Of a stretch of 64,000 nucleotides of DNA, positions 17,815-25,223 are shown in pieces. The stretch is from NCBI RefSeq assembly GCF_964222135.1, contig NZ_CAXQBR010000023.1:1-64000 (forward strand), written 5' to 3'. Position numbers and translations under genes: made by a program. The notes beneath the pieces were generated by a model. That model had not been told where the DNA came from. It did no database searches and was given only the letters and a program-made list of their open reading frames with translations. Each line of letters begins with the position of its first letter. The first letter of the stretch is position 1. Origin of the DNA: Euzebya sp. Lineage in GTDB: Bacteria; Actinomycetota; Nitriliruptoria; Euzebyales; Euzebyaceae.

Positions 17815-19398
17815 ATGCCCGCACCGTCGATCCCCGGACTGAGGGACCTCCAGCGGATCGGCGTCGGCGGCTTCGCCGAGGTCTTCCGCGCCGTCGAGGA
17901 CCCCTTCGACCGCGTGGTGGCGGTGAAGGTGCTCACCACGCTGCACGGGGACGCCGATGCCGTGCGGGCCTTCGAGCGGGAGTGCCGTGCGCTGGGGCAG
18001 GTCGACGGGCACCCGAACATCGTGACCGTCCACTCCGCGGGGACCACCGACGACGGGCGGCCGTACCTGGTGATGAGCCACGAGTCCGGCGGCACCCTCC
18101 AGGATCGGCTGGACGCGGGCGAGCGACCGGACCCCGTCGCCCTGCTGCGCCTCGGTGCCGACCTGGCCGACGCGCTGGCCACGGCGCACCGGTCGGGCGT
18201 CCTGCACCGGGACGTCAAGCCGGCCAACGTGCTGGTGTCGTCGACCGGCGTGCCGAAGCTGTCGGACTTCGGCATCGCGCGGCTGGTCGACGAGACCGCG
18301 ACGGGCGGCAAGGTCACCGCCAGCCTGCTGCACGCCCCGCCCGAGCAGATCGACGGCAAGCCCGCGACCCCGGCGGGGGACGCCTACAGCCTGGGCTCGA
18401 CCCTGGCGACGCTGGCGCTCGGGCACCCGCCGTACCTGCCGGGTGCCGAGGACAACGTGATGGCGCTGCTGTCCCGGATCGCCCTGCAGCCGCCCCCGGA
18501 CCTGCGCGCCGCCGGGCATCCGCCCGAGGTCGCCGAGGTCGTCGCCGCGCTGATGCAGAAGGACCCCGCCGCGCGCCCGCAGGATCTGGCCCTCGTCGCC
18601 GCGCACCTGCGGCAGGTGGCCGACCGCCTCGCGGGCGGCGGAGCCGCACCGGCCGTCGGCCCCTCCGGGGGTCCCGCCGTCGCGACGCGGATCGGCCGGG
18701 GACGACGGGTGGCGTGGGCGGCGCTCGGCCTCGCCGTGCTCGTCCTCGGAGCGGTCGGCGCGGTCCTGGCGCTGGGGGACGAGGGCGGCGCGGTGCCCCC
18801 GCTCGAGGAGGTGGCGGCCGCCGAGCTCCCGGAGTCGGTGGACCTGTCCGATCCCGACGTGCTGGCCGGTGCCCTGTTCGACGTCGGCGACCTGCCGGAC
18901 GACGGCGGCTGGATCGAGACGGAGGACACCGGCTTCGCACGCCCGGACTCCCTCGGGCACCCCGCCGCCCTGTTCGACGTGTGCCAGCGCGAGCTGGACC
19001 CGGCGCTGTTCGGCGCGGCCGCCCAGCGGTTCCACTTCGACGAGAGCGGGTCGGGGAACGCCATCGGCGCGTCGGCCGTCGAGGTCGTCGGGGACGGTGA
19101 GGCGCTAGAGCGCCAGGTCGTCGACGCCTACCGGGCGTGCACGACCTACGAGAACTCCCTCCGGGACGGCGGGTCGGAGCGCACCGAGGTCGTGTCGGTC
19201 GAGGAGGTACCGGTCGGCCCGTACACCGGGTTGCGGACGCGCATCCGGTTCCCGAGCGACGGGCAGGTCCTGTCGGAGACCCGCGTCCTGGTCGACGGGG
19301 TGTGGCTGACCCTCCAGGTCGACGACGACCGGATCGACGACGCCGATCGCGACCACCTGCTCGCGGTGATGCTGACGAACCTGGCCGGCCTGTCCTGA
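17815..19398 (+). CDS. Membrane Ser/Thr protein kinase with external sensor domain
   Basis: 527 residues. The kinase domain spans about 8-270: glycine loop GVGGFAEV, catalytic Lys38 in VAVKVL, HRDVKPAN at 131-138 (Asp133), DFG at 151-153 and an APPE motif. The activation segment is short. A membrane helix at about 296-320 leads to a 200-residue extracytoplasmic domain containing two cysteines (LFDVCQREL, YRACTTYEN) and a PknH-sensor-like pattern. It is active by motif content and fits PknB/PknH-type signalling. The upstream gap is short; no partner phosphatase is nearby. Confidence 0.92.
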   Translation: MPAPSIPGLRDLQRIGVGGFAEVFRAVEDPFDRVVAVKVLTTLHGDADAVRAFERECRALGQVDGHPNIVTVHSAGTTDDGRPYLVMSHESGGTLQDRLDAGERPDPVALLRLGADLADALATAHRSGVLHRDVKPANVLVSSTGVPKLSDFGIARLVDETATGGKVTASLLHAPPEQIDGKPATPAGDAYSLGSTLATLALGHPPYLPGAEDNVMALLSRIALQPPPDLRAAGHPPEVAEVVAALMQKDPAARPQDLALVAAHLRQVADRLAGGGAAPAVGPSGGPAVATRIGRGRRVAWAALGLAVLVLGAVGAVLALGDEGGAVPPLEEVAAAELPESVDLSDPDVLAGALFDVGDLPDDGGWIETEDTGFARPDSLGHPAALFDVCQRELDPALFGAAAQRFHFDESGSGNAIGASAVEVVGDGEALERQVVDAYRACTTYENSLRDGGSERTEVVSVEEVPVGPYTGLRTRIRFPSDGQVLSETRVLVDGVWLTLQVDDDRIDDADRDHLLAVMLTNLAGLS

Positions 19399-19563
19399 CC
19401 CGCTCAGCCTTCCCCCACACAGCCGGCGAGGCGGACGCCGGCCATCTGAGGGCACGGCCTCGTGGCGGACCGCGGGGTGAACCAGCCGTGGCAGCGTCGG
19501 GTCGCACCCAGCGGGTCGCTGGCCGGTGCGCCGTGCCTCGTCGCCGGCCCAACCTGACGCGGG

Positions 19564-19824
19564 TCAGGTCGTCCGCAGCGCGAACTCCCCGCCGTCCGGG
19601 TCGGCGAGGACCGGTGCGCCATCGGCGGAGGGGGCGAGGGGGCGCGCGCCCACTGCGCCCAGCCGCGCCACCTCCGCGCCCGGATCGGCCCCGGGGACGA
19701 CCAGTACGTGCCGACCGTCGTCCTGGACGAGATCGCCCGGCTGGACCCCGCCGAGGTCATCGCGCTGGGAGGCGAGGGCGCGATCTGCGACGCCACGCTC
19801 GCCGCAGCCGCGAGCGCGTAGCGG
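19564..19824 (-). pseudogene. Remnant of a VOC (glyoxalase-like) protein
   Basis: The frame is open over 87 codons and ends in a clear VOC C-terminus: RHVLVVPGADPGAEVARL, then GAPVLADPDGGEFALR, as in Glyoxalase_6-like proteins. There is no start codon in that frame, and a stop lies just upstream. In another frame next to it (about 19825-19889) is IHDPDGG, like the middle of such a protein. It is therefore a 5'-truncated, frameshifted gene, with no reason to think it is expressed. Confidence 0.5.
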
Positions 19825-19906
19825 TCAGCCCGCCCGGACGGTGACCCCCCACCGTCCGGGTCGTGGATCCACGGCCCCCACGCACCCACACGTCCGGCAT
19901 CAACAC

Positions 19907-20161
19907 ATGTTGACGTCGAAGCTCCCGACCAGGATCACCGTCCCGGCACCGGACGACCCCGTGGCCGCGCTGGCCGCCGTCGTGGCCCTGCGTCGGCTCG
20001 CGGGAACGCTCGAGGTCCGCGCGGTGCGCGTCGCGGTCCAGCGGGGCTGGACCTGGGCGCAGGTGGGCGAGGCCCTGGGCGTCAGCGCCCAGGCGGCACA
20101 CCGGAAGCACGCGACGCGGCTCAGACGGGCGGCCCGTCACGATGAGGAGGTCGATGGGTGA
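19907..20161 (+). CDS. Small helix-turn-helix protein
   Basis: 84 residues from ATG 19907. An N-terminal dimerisation-like helix (VAALAAVVALRRLAGTLEVRAV split over the middle) is followed by a helix-turn-helix WTWAQVGEALGVSAQAAHR and a basic tail. This pattern is that of the small HTH proteins that precede Clp-N-domain genes in actinobacteria. The stop overlaps the next start (TGATG), so the two genes are coupled. No clear ribosome site is visible. Confidence 0.65.
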   Translation: MLTSKLPTRITVPAPDDPVAALAAVVALRRLAGTLEVRAVRVAVQRGWTWAQVGEALGVSAQAAHRKHATRLRRAARHDEEVDG

Positions 20162-20466
20162 TGCGACGACTGCTGCAGCGCATGCGGGCGGTGAAGGATC
20201 TGTTGGAGGCCGCCGAGCAGGAGGCCGTGGCCCTCGGCTTGGACGAACCAGATGCCGAGCACCAGCTGCTCGCGGCCCTCGACGCCCCGGACGGGGTGGG
20301 CGACGGGGTGGGTCTCGCCGCCGGGGCGGGTCCCTGACCGGCGCGGACGTGGTCGCCGCCGCCTGCGAGCTGCGGGAGGGCACGATCCCGCGCATGCTCG
20401 ACCATCTCGGGGGTGGACTCGCACGACCTGCAGACCGCCGCGGTGGCGGCGGCGCGTGCGCGGTGA
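20161..20466 (+). pseudogene. Clp N-domain protein, frame broken twice
   Basis: ATG 20161 overlaps the HTH stop. The first frame reads 58 residues (RMRAVKDLLEAAEQEAVALG, then AEHQLLAALDAP) and stops at 20337. Continuing homologous sequence is in a second frame (LTGADVVAAACELREGTIPR). After a run of five G at 20409-20413 it moves to a third frame (GVDSHDLQTAAVAAARAR) ending at 20466. Joined, this is a ClpA/ClpC-type N-terminal domain of about 100 residues, without ATPase. One break needs an added base, the other a removed G. It may be dead, or the assembly may be wrong at two sites. Confidence 0.6.
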
Positions 20467-20677
20467 CGGGACGGATCGTGGCGTCGCGACGGGGCCGGAC
20501 GCTGCGGGCCGGCCGGCCTGGCTGGTGGCCGTCCTCGCGGTCGGGTCGGTGCCGCGACGTGGGCGGGGTGGGCGTTCGACGGCGTGGGTCAGGCGGTCGT
20601 GCTGGGGCGCCTGGAGGTCTGGCTCCCGTGCCCGAGACCGTCGGTAGCCTGCGTGCAGACGATCCGAGGGAGCGCGG

Positions 20678-21139
20678 ATGGAGGGGGACGACCGGCAGGC
20701 GGGTGCGGCTGATCGTGGTCGACGCCCCCAGCGCGTAGCCCAGGGCCTCGCCCTGCTCGTCGTCGGCGCACTGCTGACGGGGTGGTTCGTCGGCGGCGGG
20801 GGATTCGCCGACGTCACGTCGCCCCTGTCCGAGGTCATCGGCACCGAGGACCCCGCCACCGAGGTGGACGGCACCTGGACGGCCGAGGGGGTCGCCTTCA
20901 CCCGAGCCCCGCGGGTCCTCCCTGCTGGATCGGCATCCGTCGCGCTGGAGATGCCATCCGACGGTCCTGCGCACAACGTGGTCCTGGAGGGGCACGACGA
21001 CGGACGCCCCGTCCTGCAGGCGTCGTCCCCGGGTCGGTACGTCGCGGTCATCGACCTCGAGCCCGGCACCTACCGCTACTGGTGCGGGATCGGGGGCCAC
21101 CGCACCGCCGGGATGGAGGGCACCGTCGTGGCGCGCTGA
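20678..21139 (+). CDS. Membrane-anchored cupredoxin (plastocyanin-like)
   Basis: 153 residues. A positively charged N-terminus leads to one helix at about 21-40, then a short external cupredoxin domain. The type 1 copper ligands are in place: His in PAHNVVLEG, then Cys, His and Met in CGIGGHRTAGM with the spacing C-x4-H-x4-M. It should bind copper on the outer membrane face and pass electrons or store copper. ATG 20678 is preceded by GAGGGAG. It begins 210 nt after the broken Clp-N gene; VanZ-like gene follows after 54 nt. Confidence 0.82.
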   Translation: MEGDDRQAGAADRGRRPQRVAQGLALLVVGALLTGWFVGGGGFADVTSPLSEVIGTEDPATEVDGTWTAEGVAFTRAPRVLPAGSASVALEMPSDGPAHNVVLEGHDDGRPVLQASSPGRYVAVIDLEPGTYRYWCGIGGHRTAGMEGTVVAR

Positions 21140-21193
21140 GCTGCGCCCCTCCGGGTGACAGGGGTAGCCGGGCTCGGGTACTAGCGTGACCGG

Positions 21194-21685
21194 GTGATCA
21201 CCACGTTCCTGGTCGAGCACCCCTGGCTCACGACCGCTGCGCTCGGCGCGCTGATCGTCATCGGCCCTCTCGTCGGGTACGCGCTCGTCGGGCGACCCCG
21301 GCTGGCGGTGTGGCTCGGCCTGGCGAGCACCCTCCCCGTCCTCGCCCTCACCCTCGTCCCCACGGACCGCGACCTCGCGGTCGGCTGCGCGATCGAGTGG
21401 GCGTTGCCGACGCTGGGGGCCGTCGAGCTCATGGCGAACGTGGTCCTCGTCGTCCCGGCAGGGCTCATCTTCGGCGTCGCCAGCCGACGACCCCTGCGCG
21501 TCGCGCTCGGCGCGAGCGCCCTCTCATGCCTGATCGAGCTGATCCAAGCCGTCGTCCCGGCCCTCGGGCGATCGTGCTCGACCGGCGATTGGCTCGCCAA
21601 CACCATCGGGGCAGCACTCGGCGCGGGGGTCGCGGCTCTGGTCCTCGTGGTGCGCCGCCGGCAGCCCTGGGAACCGGGCAGGTAG
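21194..21685 (+). CDS. VanZ-like family membrane protein
   Basis: 163 residues, GTG start. Four predicted membrane helices. It has the VanZ-like elements ANVVLVVPAGLIFG after helix 2 and the acidic-polar segment CLIELIQAVVP with STGDWLANTIGAALG near the end. VanZ-family proteins affect low-level glycopeptide resistance in enterococci; most members, including those in actinobacteria, have unknown roles. It converges on the MarR remnant. Confidence 0.8.
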   Translation: MITTFLVEHPWLTTAALGALIVIGPLVGYALVGRPRLAVWLGLASTLPVLALTLVPTDRDLAVGCAIEWALPTLGAVELMANVVLVVPAGLIFGVASRRPLRVALGASALSCLIELIQAVVPALGRSCSTGDWLANTIGAALGAGVAALVLVVRRRQPWEPGR

Positions 21686-21890
21686 GGCTGCGACCTGCTC
21701 GGCCGAACGGCGATCGAGGATCTCGAACACCGCCCTGCCCTGATCGGTCAGCCGGAGCACCTGGCGCCGGCCATCGACGTCCGCTGCGCGAGCTCGAAGA
21801 TCACCGGCGCCTCGGTCACCGAGTACGGCGTGTCCAACAGACCGTTCTCGAGGATCTCGAGCATGGAGGTGTAGAAGCGGGGGACGACCG
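21686..21890 (-). pseudogene. Remnant of a MarR-family regulator
   Basis: Reading on this strand, one frame gives FYTSMLEILENGLLDTPYSVTEAPVIFELAQR, shown here as the N-terminal helices of a MarR regulator. About 10 bases later another frame gives DGRRQVLRLTDQGRAVFEIL and SAEQVAAL, the wing and final helix. The DNA-recognition helices between them are missing. The gene thus has an internal deletion of about 40 codons with a frameshift and cannot bind DNA as usual. Confidence 0.55.
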
Positions 21891-21919
21891 CACCTCTGCG
21901 ATCCGTCGTTGGGGGTCGC

Positions 21920-22228
21920 TCAGCAGCCGGTCGCGGCGGCCAGTGCCCCGCACGCCTCAGCCATCCGCATCGGGGACAGCTGGGTGACCCGACGGCGCAG
22001 CGACCCCCGCGGCAACGTGTGGATGTTGTCGAAGTTGACGGCGCAGTCGCTCGGCACACCGTCGTCGGCCGCGGACAGGTTCAACTCCGACACCAACCCG
22101 CGACGGGTTCGAGTCAGCGCCGCCACGACCACGGACCCGATGCGGTCGGCAACGGGATCTCTGGTCAGCACCAGCACTGGTCGATCACCGCCCGGTGTGG
22201 CGGCGAACCAGATCTCACCGCGCTGCAT
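21920..22228 (-). CDS. MazF/PemK-family endoribonuclease toxin
   Basis: 102 residues from ATG 22228. MazF-type features are the start MQRGEIWFAATPGGDRPVLV, the strand VVVAALTRT, and DCAVNFDNIHTLPRGSL near residue 70. Family members cut mRNA at short sequences and are neutralised by the antitoxin encoded just upstream. The toxin start lies inside the antitoxin gene (14-nt overlap), the usual coupling. The coding region is complete, so the module may be active. Confidence 0.87.
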   Translation of the reverse strand: MQRGEIWFAATPGGDRPVLVLTRDPVADRIGSVVVAALTRTRRGLVSELNLSAADDGVPSDCAVNFDNIHTLPRGSLRRRVTQLSPMRMAEACGALAAATGC

Positions 22229-22466
22229 CGGCCCAGTCCGACCAGTCCTCCGCCGGACCCCAATCGGCGACCTCGCCCAGGGAACGCTCGCCCTCCCCCA
22301 ACGGCTGCTGCTCCCAGGTGCGCGCGTCCGCCTCACTGGCGAGTCGGTGCAGGTGTCGTCGCAGCGCTTCGCGCAGCACCTCGGAGCGGTCCACGCCAAG
22401 CCGGTCCGCCCACGCTTGCGCGTCCTGCGCGACCGCATCGTCGATCCGGAAGCTCAACATCGTCAT
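22215..22466 (-). CDS. Ribbon-helix-helix antitoxin paired with the MazF-like toxin
   Basis: 83 residues from ATG 22466. The N-terminal ribbon-helix-helix (LSFRIDDAVAQDAQAWADRL, then VDRSEVLREALRRHL) binds DNA as a dimer. The acidic, Trp-containing tail (ADWGPAEDWSDWADAAR) is of the type that wraps the toxin. The start codon lies within the left arm of a perfect inverted repeat, which strongly suggests autoregulation. Confidence 0.85.
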   Translation of the reverse strand: MTMLSFRIDDAVAQDAQAWADRLGVDRSEVLREALRRHLHRLASEADARTWEQQPLGEGERSLGEVADWGPAEDWSDWADAAR

Positions 22467-22490
22467 ACGGTGAGCGTATCACCGTATGAC
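22462..22490. promoter_or_regulatory. Palindromic operator of the MazEF-like module
   Basis: Perfect 12-bp arms GTCATACGGTGA (22462-22473) and TCACCGTATGAC (22479-22490) enclose a 5-nt spacer. The left arm contains the antitoxin start codon. Ribbon-helix-helix antitoxins bind such repeats to repress their own operon. Confidence 0.75.
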
Positions 22491-22594
22491 ATGCGGACCA
22501 GCAGGATCGGTCCCTCGGTGATCACGCCCCCGCGAGGGCGTCGGCGAACTCGTCCGACGCTCGGCGAGAGGTTGGCGTCGAGCAGCAGCTTCAC
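22463..22594 (-). pseudogene. Truncated DUF5615 PIN-like toxin
   Basis: A GTG at 22594 overlaps the end of the DUF433 gene and begins VKLLLDANLSP, the signature start of DUF5615 PIN-like proteins with an active-site Asp. After residue 11 the sequence jumps to a C-terminal-like end (GVITEGPILLVRMSY) and stops at 22463, 43 residues in all against a usual 110-120. The core with the other acidic residues is missing, so it should be inactive. Its tail lies over the operator of the MazEF-like module. Confidence 0.6.
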
Positions 22595-22820
22595 GCCGGC
22601 TTGGACACCGGGAGGTCGCGCTGGTCCACGACCGCAGCCGCGTACTCCAGCGCGGCCCTCACGTCCTCGCGCTCGAGGTACGGGTAGTCGGCGAGGAGCT
22701 GTTCCGTGGACGGCCAGCCGCCAACTGCCCCAGCACCATCGACACGGTGACCCGCAGGTCACGGATGCACGGCCGTCCACCCATGCGATCCGGGCTGACC
22801 GTGATGCGCTCGAACGCCAT
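22591..22820 (-). pseudogene. DUF433 antitoxin with a frameshift
   Basis: ATG 22820 begins AFERITVSPDRMGGRPCIR, a classic DUF433 opening, and continues VTVSMVLGQLAAG. One base is then missing. The proper continuation is in the next frame: PSTEQLLADYPYLEREDV and ALEYAAAVVDQRDLP, ending in a stop that overlaps the DUF5615 start. Total length is 230 nt, one short of a whole number of codons. DUF433 proteins are antitoxins for DUF5615 toxins. Confidence 0.6.
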
Positions 22821-23104
22821 GGGGCAATCCTAGGCCCACAGCCCATCAGAGCGGGCCGTCGAGATCCACCATGGCGTACGGGCCGTAGCCTGGATGCATC
22901 GATCCCACCGTCGATGACTTCCGCGCGCTCGCCAGGTCCTCCCCCTGGCGGTGGACGACGCTGCGCTTCACGCTGACCCGCACCCCAACGGTCCAGCGCC
23001 ACGACGACGGGATCCGAGCATGGCTGCGTCGCCCCGACCTCGTCAGAGTCGAGACGCTGGACGGCGACCTCATCCGCGTCATCCAGGAGGCCCCTGACCA
23101 CGGT

Positions 23105-23665
23105 GTGCTGCTCACCTCGACCGGCCAGCCGTCCTCCGTCCCACCCCCACCGGCTGACCGCGACATCGAGATCGACGCCGACGGACTGGTCCGCTCACCG
23201 CGGGGGTACCGGTCCCGGACCGCCTACGACGCACCGATGTTCAACAACTACACGTGGGTGGCGCTGCTGGACCCCGTCGAGCTCGCCGACGGCCACGACG
23301 GCGTTGGGGCGGACGTCGACGACGTCACCTCCGTCACCCACCACGGTCGCCAGTCCCTCCAGGCCGTCCTCAGACCAACCCGCGAGTACCACCCGCGATG
23401 TGACTGCTGCACGCTGCTGTACGGCGCGCTCATCGACGAACGCCTGGCCGCGGATGGCATGCGGCTCCGTCATCCGGACGGCTTCGTCCACCCCGCCGCC
23501 ACCCGCGTCCGCCTCGACATCCAGACCGGGGTGTGCGTGCTGATCGAGGAGATCGGCGGCAGCCGCCCCGGTCGAGGGCACGACGTCCGCATCGAGTCCG
23601 TCGACGAGGAGATGCCCGACGACCTGTTCCCGATCCACCCATCGCGACGAGGCGTGGGCGGGTAG
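23105..23665 (+). CDS. Hypothetical protein, N-terminus uncertain
   Basis: From GTG 23105 the product has 186 residues, including a CDCC pair at about residue 100 and an acidic end. The same frame is open back to 22889 and reads DDFRALARSSPWRWTTLRFT and RAWLRRPDLVRVETLDGDL, which looks like genuine protein and probably belongs to the gene. No ATG, GTG or TTG is available there in frame. Either a rare start is used or a frameshift removed the real one; an ATG at 22894 is one frame off. Function unknown; no membrane helix. Confidence 0.55.
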   Translation: MLLTSTGQPSSVPPPPADRDIEIDADGLVRSPRGYRSRTAYDAPMFNNYTWVALLDPVELADGHDGVGADVDDVTSVTHHGRQSLQAVLRPTREYHPRCDCCTLLYGALIDERLAADGMRLRHPDGFVHPAATRVRLDIQTGVCVLIEEIGGSRPGRGHDVRIESVDEEMPDDLFPIHPSRRGVGG

Positions 23666-24082
23666 ACCCACGTACCGGGCGTCCCCACAGGACCGTCGCC
23701 ACCTGGACACGTCCCTCGCAGTACACGAGCCCTCGAAGATCAGCCGATACCGCGTGCCTGGATGCACAGGCAGCCGGTCGCCGCAGTCGCGGGAGCCGGT
23801 CGGATGTGCGGCTTGGGTGCGGACGGGAGCGCCACGAAGACTGAGGTCGCTCGTTCCCCGCGACGCGCGGGTACATGACGCGAGAGCACGAAACCCCGAC
23901 GACATCGAGACCTGGCTCGACGCCAACCGTCGCAAGCCTGTTCCCCGTTGAGCCCGACCGGGCCCCCATTCGGTTCGAGAGGCGCGCGGCCGGTTCTCCT
24001 TCGGGTGACCTCCCACCCGTCACCTCTAGCGGGCAGTCAGCTCCTGTGGATACCGGTTGGCCGCAGCGAGGACGGTCGTAGC
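23666..24082. other. Intergenic region with no convincing gene
   Basis: 417 nt between the hypothetical gene and the DUF433 antitoxin. No frame shows coding character and no tRNA or rRNA motif is evident. One segment at about 23847-23879 resembles a lone type I-E CRISPR repeat but is single. It probably includes the promoter of the toxin-antitoxin pair. Confidence 0.5.
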
Positions 24083-24817
24083 ATGGTCACCGTGGAGGCA
24101 CGGTCGCAGGTCGTGAACGACGTCCGGTTCGTCGTGCCGCTGTACACGGTGGCGGAAGCGGCCCGCTACGTGCGCGTGCCCTCCAGCACGTTCCGCGCGT
24201 GGGCCATGGGCTACGAGGTGAACGCCGAGCCCGGACGACGGGTATCCGGCGACCCTGTCATCACGGCGCTGCCGGCCGACCGTGGGCATCCTTCGATCCC
24301 GTTCATCGGGTTGGCGGAGGGCATGGTGCTCGCGGCGTTCCGCAAGGCCGGCGTGTCGCTGCAGCACATCCGCCAGGCCGTCCCGGTCCTGGAGGAGGAG
24401 GTGGGGCTCGACCACGCGCTCGCCTCTCGTCGGTTGTACTCGGATGGAGCGGTGATCCTCTACGACTACGTGGTCTCAGGCGCCGTCGACACCGAGGCAG
24501 CTGAGGACCTCGCTGGGCTGACCCGGGTTGTCGACAACCAGCTGGTGTTTGCGGACGTCGTCCGTGACTACCTGCGGCGGATCACGTACGGCGACGACGG
24601 CTTGGCCTCGGCTCTCTCCCTTCCGTACGGCGATGACGACCTACTCCGGATCCGGCCCGAGCAGGCCGGCGGGCGCCCGCTCTTCGTCCGCGGCCGCGCA
24701 CCGCTGGACGCCGTGCTCGCCCGGTGGCGCGCGGGCGAGCGGATGGCCGACATCGCGAAGGACTTCCAGATCCCCCGTGATGACCTCGAGGACGCCATCC
24801 GCGTCGCTTCCAACTAG
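24083..24817 (+). CDS. HTH-DUF433 antitoxin of a PIN-like toxin pair
   Basis: 244 residues from ATG 24083. The N-terminal part is a MerR-like helix-turn-helix (YTVAEAARYVRVPSSTFRAW) and the C-terminal 70 residues form a DUF433-like domain (RAPLDAVLARWRAGERMADIA then IPRDDLEDAI). The middle (IGLAEGMVLAAFRKAGVSL) is also usual for this long DUF433 antitoxin group. It is followed 11 nt later by a PIN-like toxin gene. It would bind the operator and the toxin. Base use matches neighbours. Confidence 0.8.
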   Translation: MVTVEARSQVVNDVRFVVPLYTVAEAARYVRVPSSTFRAWAMGYEVNAEPGRRVSGDPVITALPADRGHPSIPFIGLAEGMVLAAFRKAGVSLQHIRQAVPVLEEEVGLDHALASRRLYSDGAVILYDYVVSGAVDTEAAEDLAGLTRVVDNQLVFADVVRDYLRRITYGDDGLASALSLPYGDDDLLRIRPEQAGGRPLFVRGRAPLDAVLARWRAGERMADIAKDFQIPRDDLEDAIRVASN

Positions 24818-24828
24818 TCGCCCGCACC

Positions 24829-25215
24829 GTGGTCGACTTCCTGCTCGACCGCGACATCGGGCGCTACCAGGTGTCGGCCGCTCTTCAGGAGCACGACCTC
24901 GTCGTCCGGACGCTCTTCGATGTGTATGGAGAGCGTGAGCAGTTCATCACCGACGTCGAGTGGCTCACACGAGCGGGTGAGGAGGAATGGGCAGTCATCA
25001 CCGCCGACGCGCGCATCCGTCGGCGTGCCCTGGAACGTGCGGTCGTCGACCGCTGGCAGGTCAAGATCTTCACGCTGCCGCACGGCAACCTCACCGGACC
25101 CGAGCAGGTCGCGAGGGTCATCGACAACCTCGAGGCCATCCTGCGCGCGGCGACGCGGCCAGGACCGGCCATCTACGTCCTCTTGCCGCAGCGCATCGAG
25201 CGGCGCCACCCATGA
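24829..25215 (+). CDS. PIN-like (VapC45-type) toxin
   Basis: 128 residues, GTG start. It begins VDFLLDRDIGRYQVSAAL with the first active-site Asp. EEEWAVITADARIRRRALER supplies the second acidic site, as in PIN-like DUF5615/VapC45 proteins. It probably cuts RNA when freed from the antitoxin encoded immediately upstream. The gene ends 8 nt before the facing integrase gene. Complete and apparently intact. Confidence 0.8.
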   Translation: MVDFLLDRDIGRYQVSAALQEHDLVVRTLFDVYGEREQFITDVEWLTRAGEEEWAVITADARIRRRALERAVVDRWQVKIFTLPHGNLTGPEQVARVIDNLEAILRAATRPGPAIYVLLPQRIERRHP

Positions 25216-25223
25216 GCGCCGGC

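Noticed and set aside
23847-23879. Sequence resembling a type I-E CRISPR repeat
   Set aside because: Only one copy is present, with imperfect arms; no spacer array and no cas gene lies in the window.
19400-24080. Second copy of the tRNA-Gly 3' end as the left attachment site
   Set aside because: I looked for the acceptor and T-arm sequence by eye and found no convincing copy.
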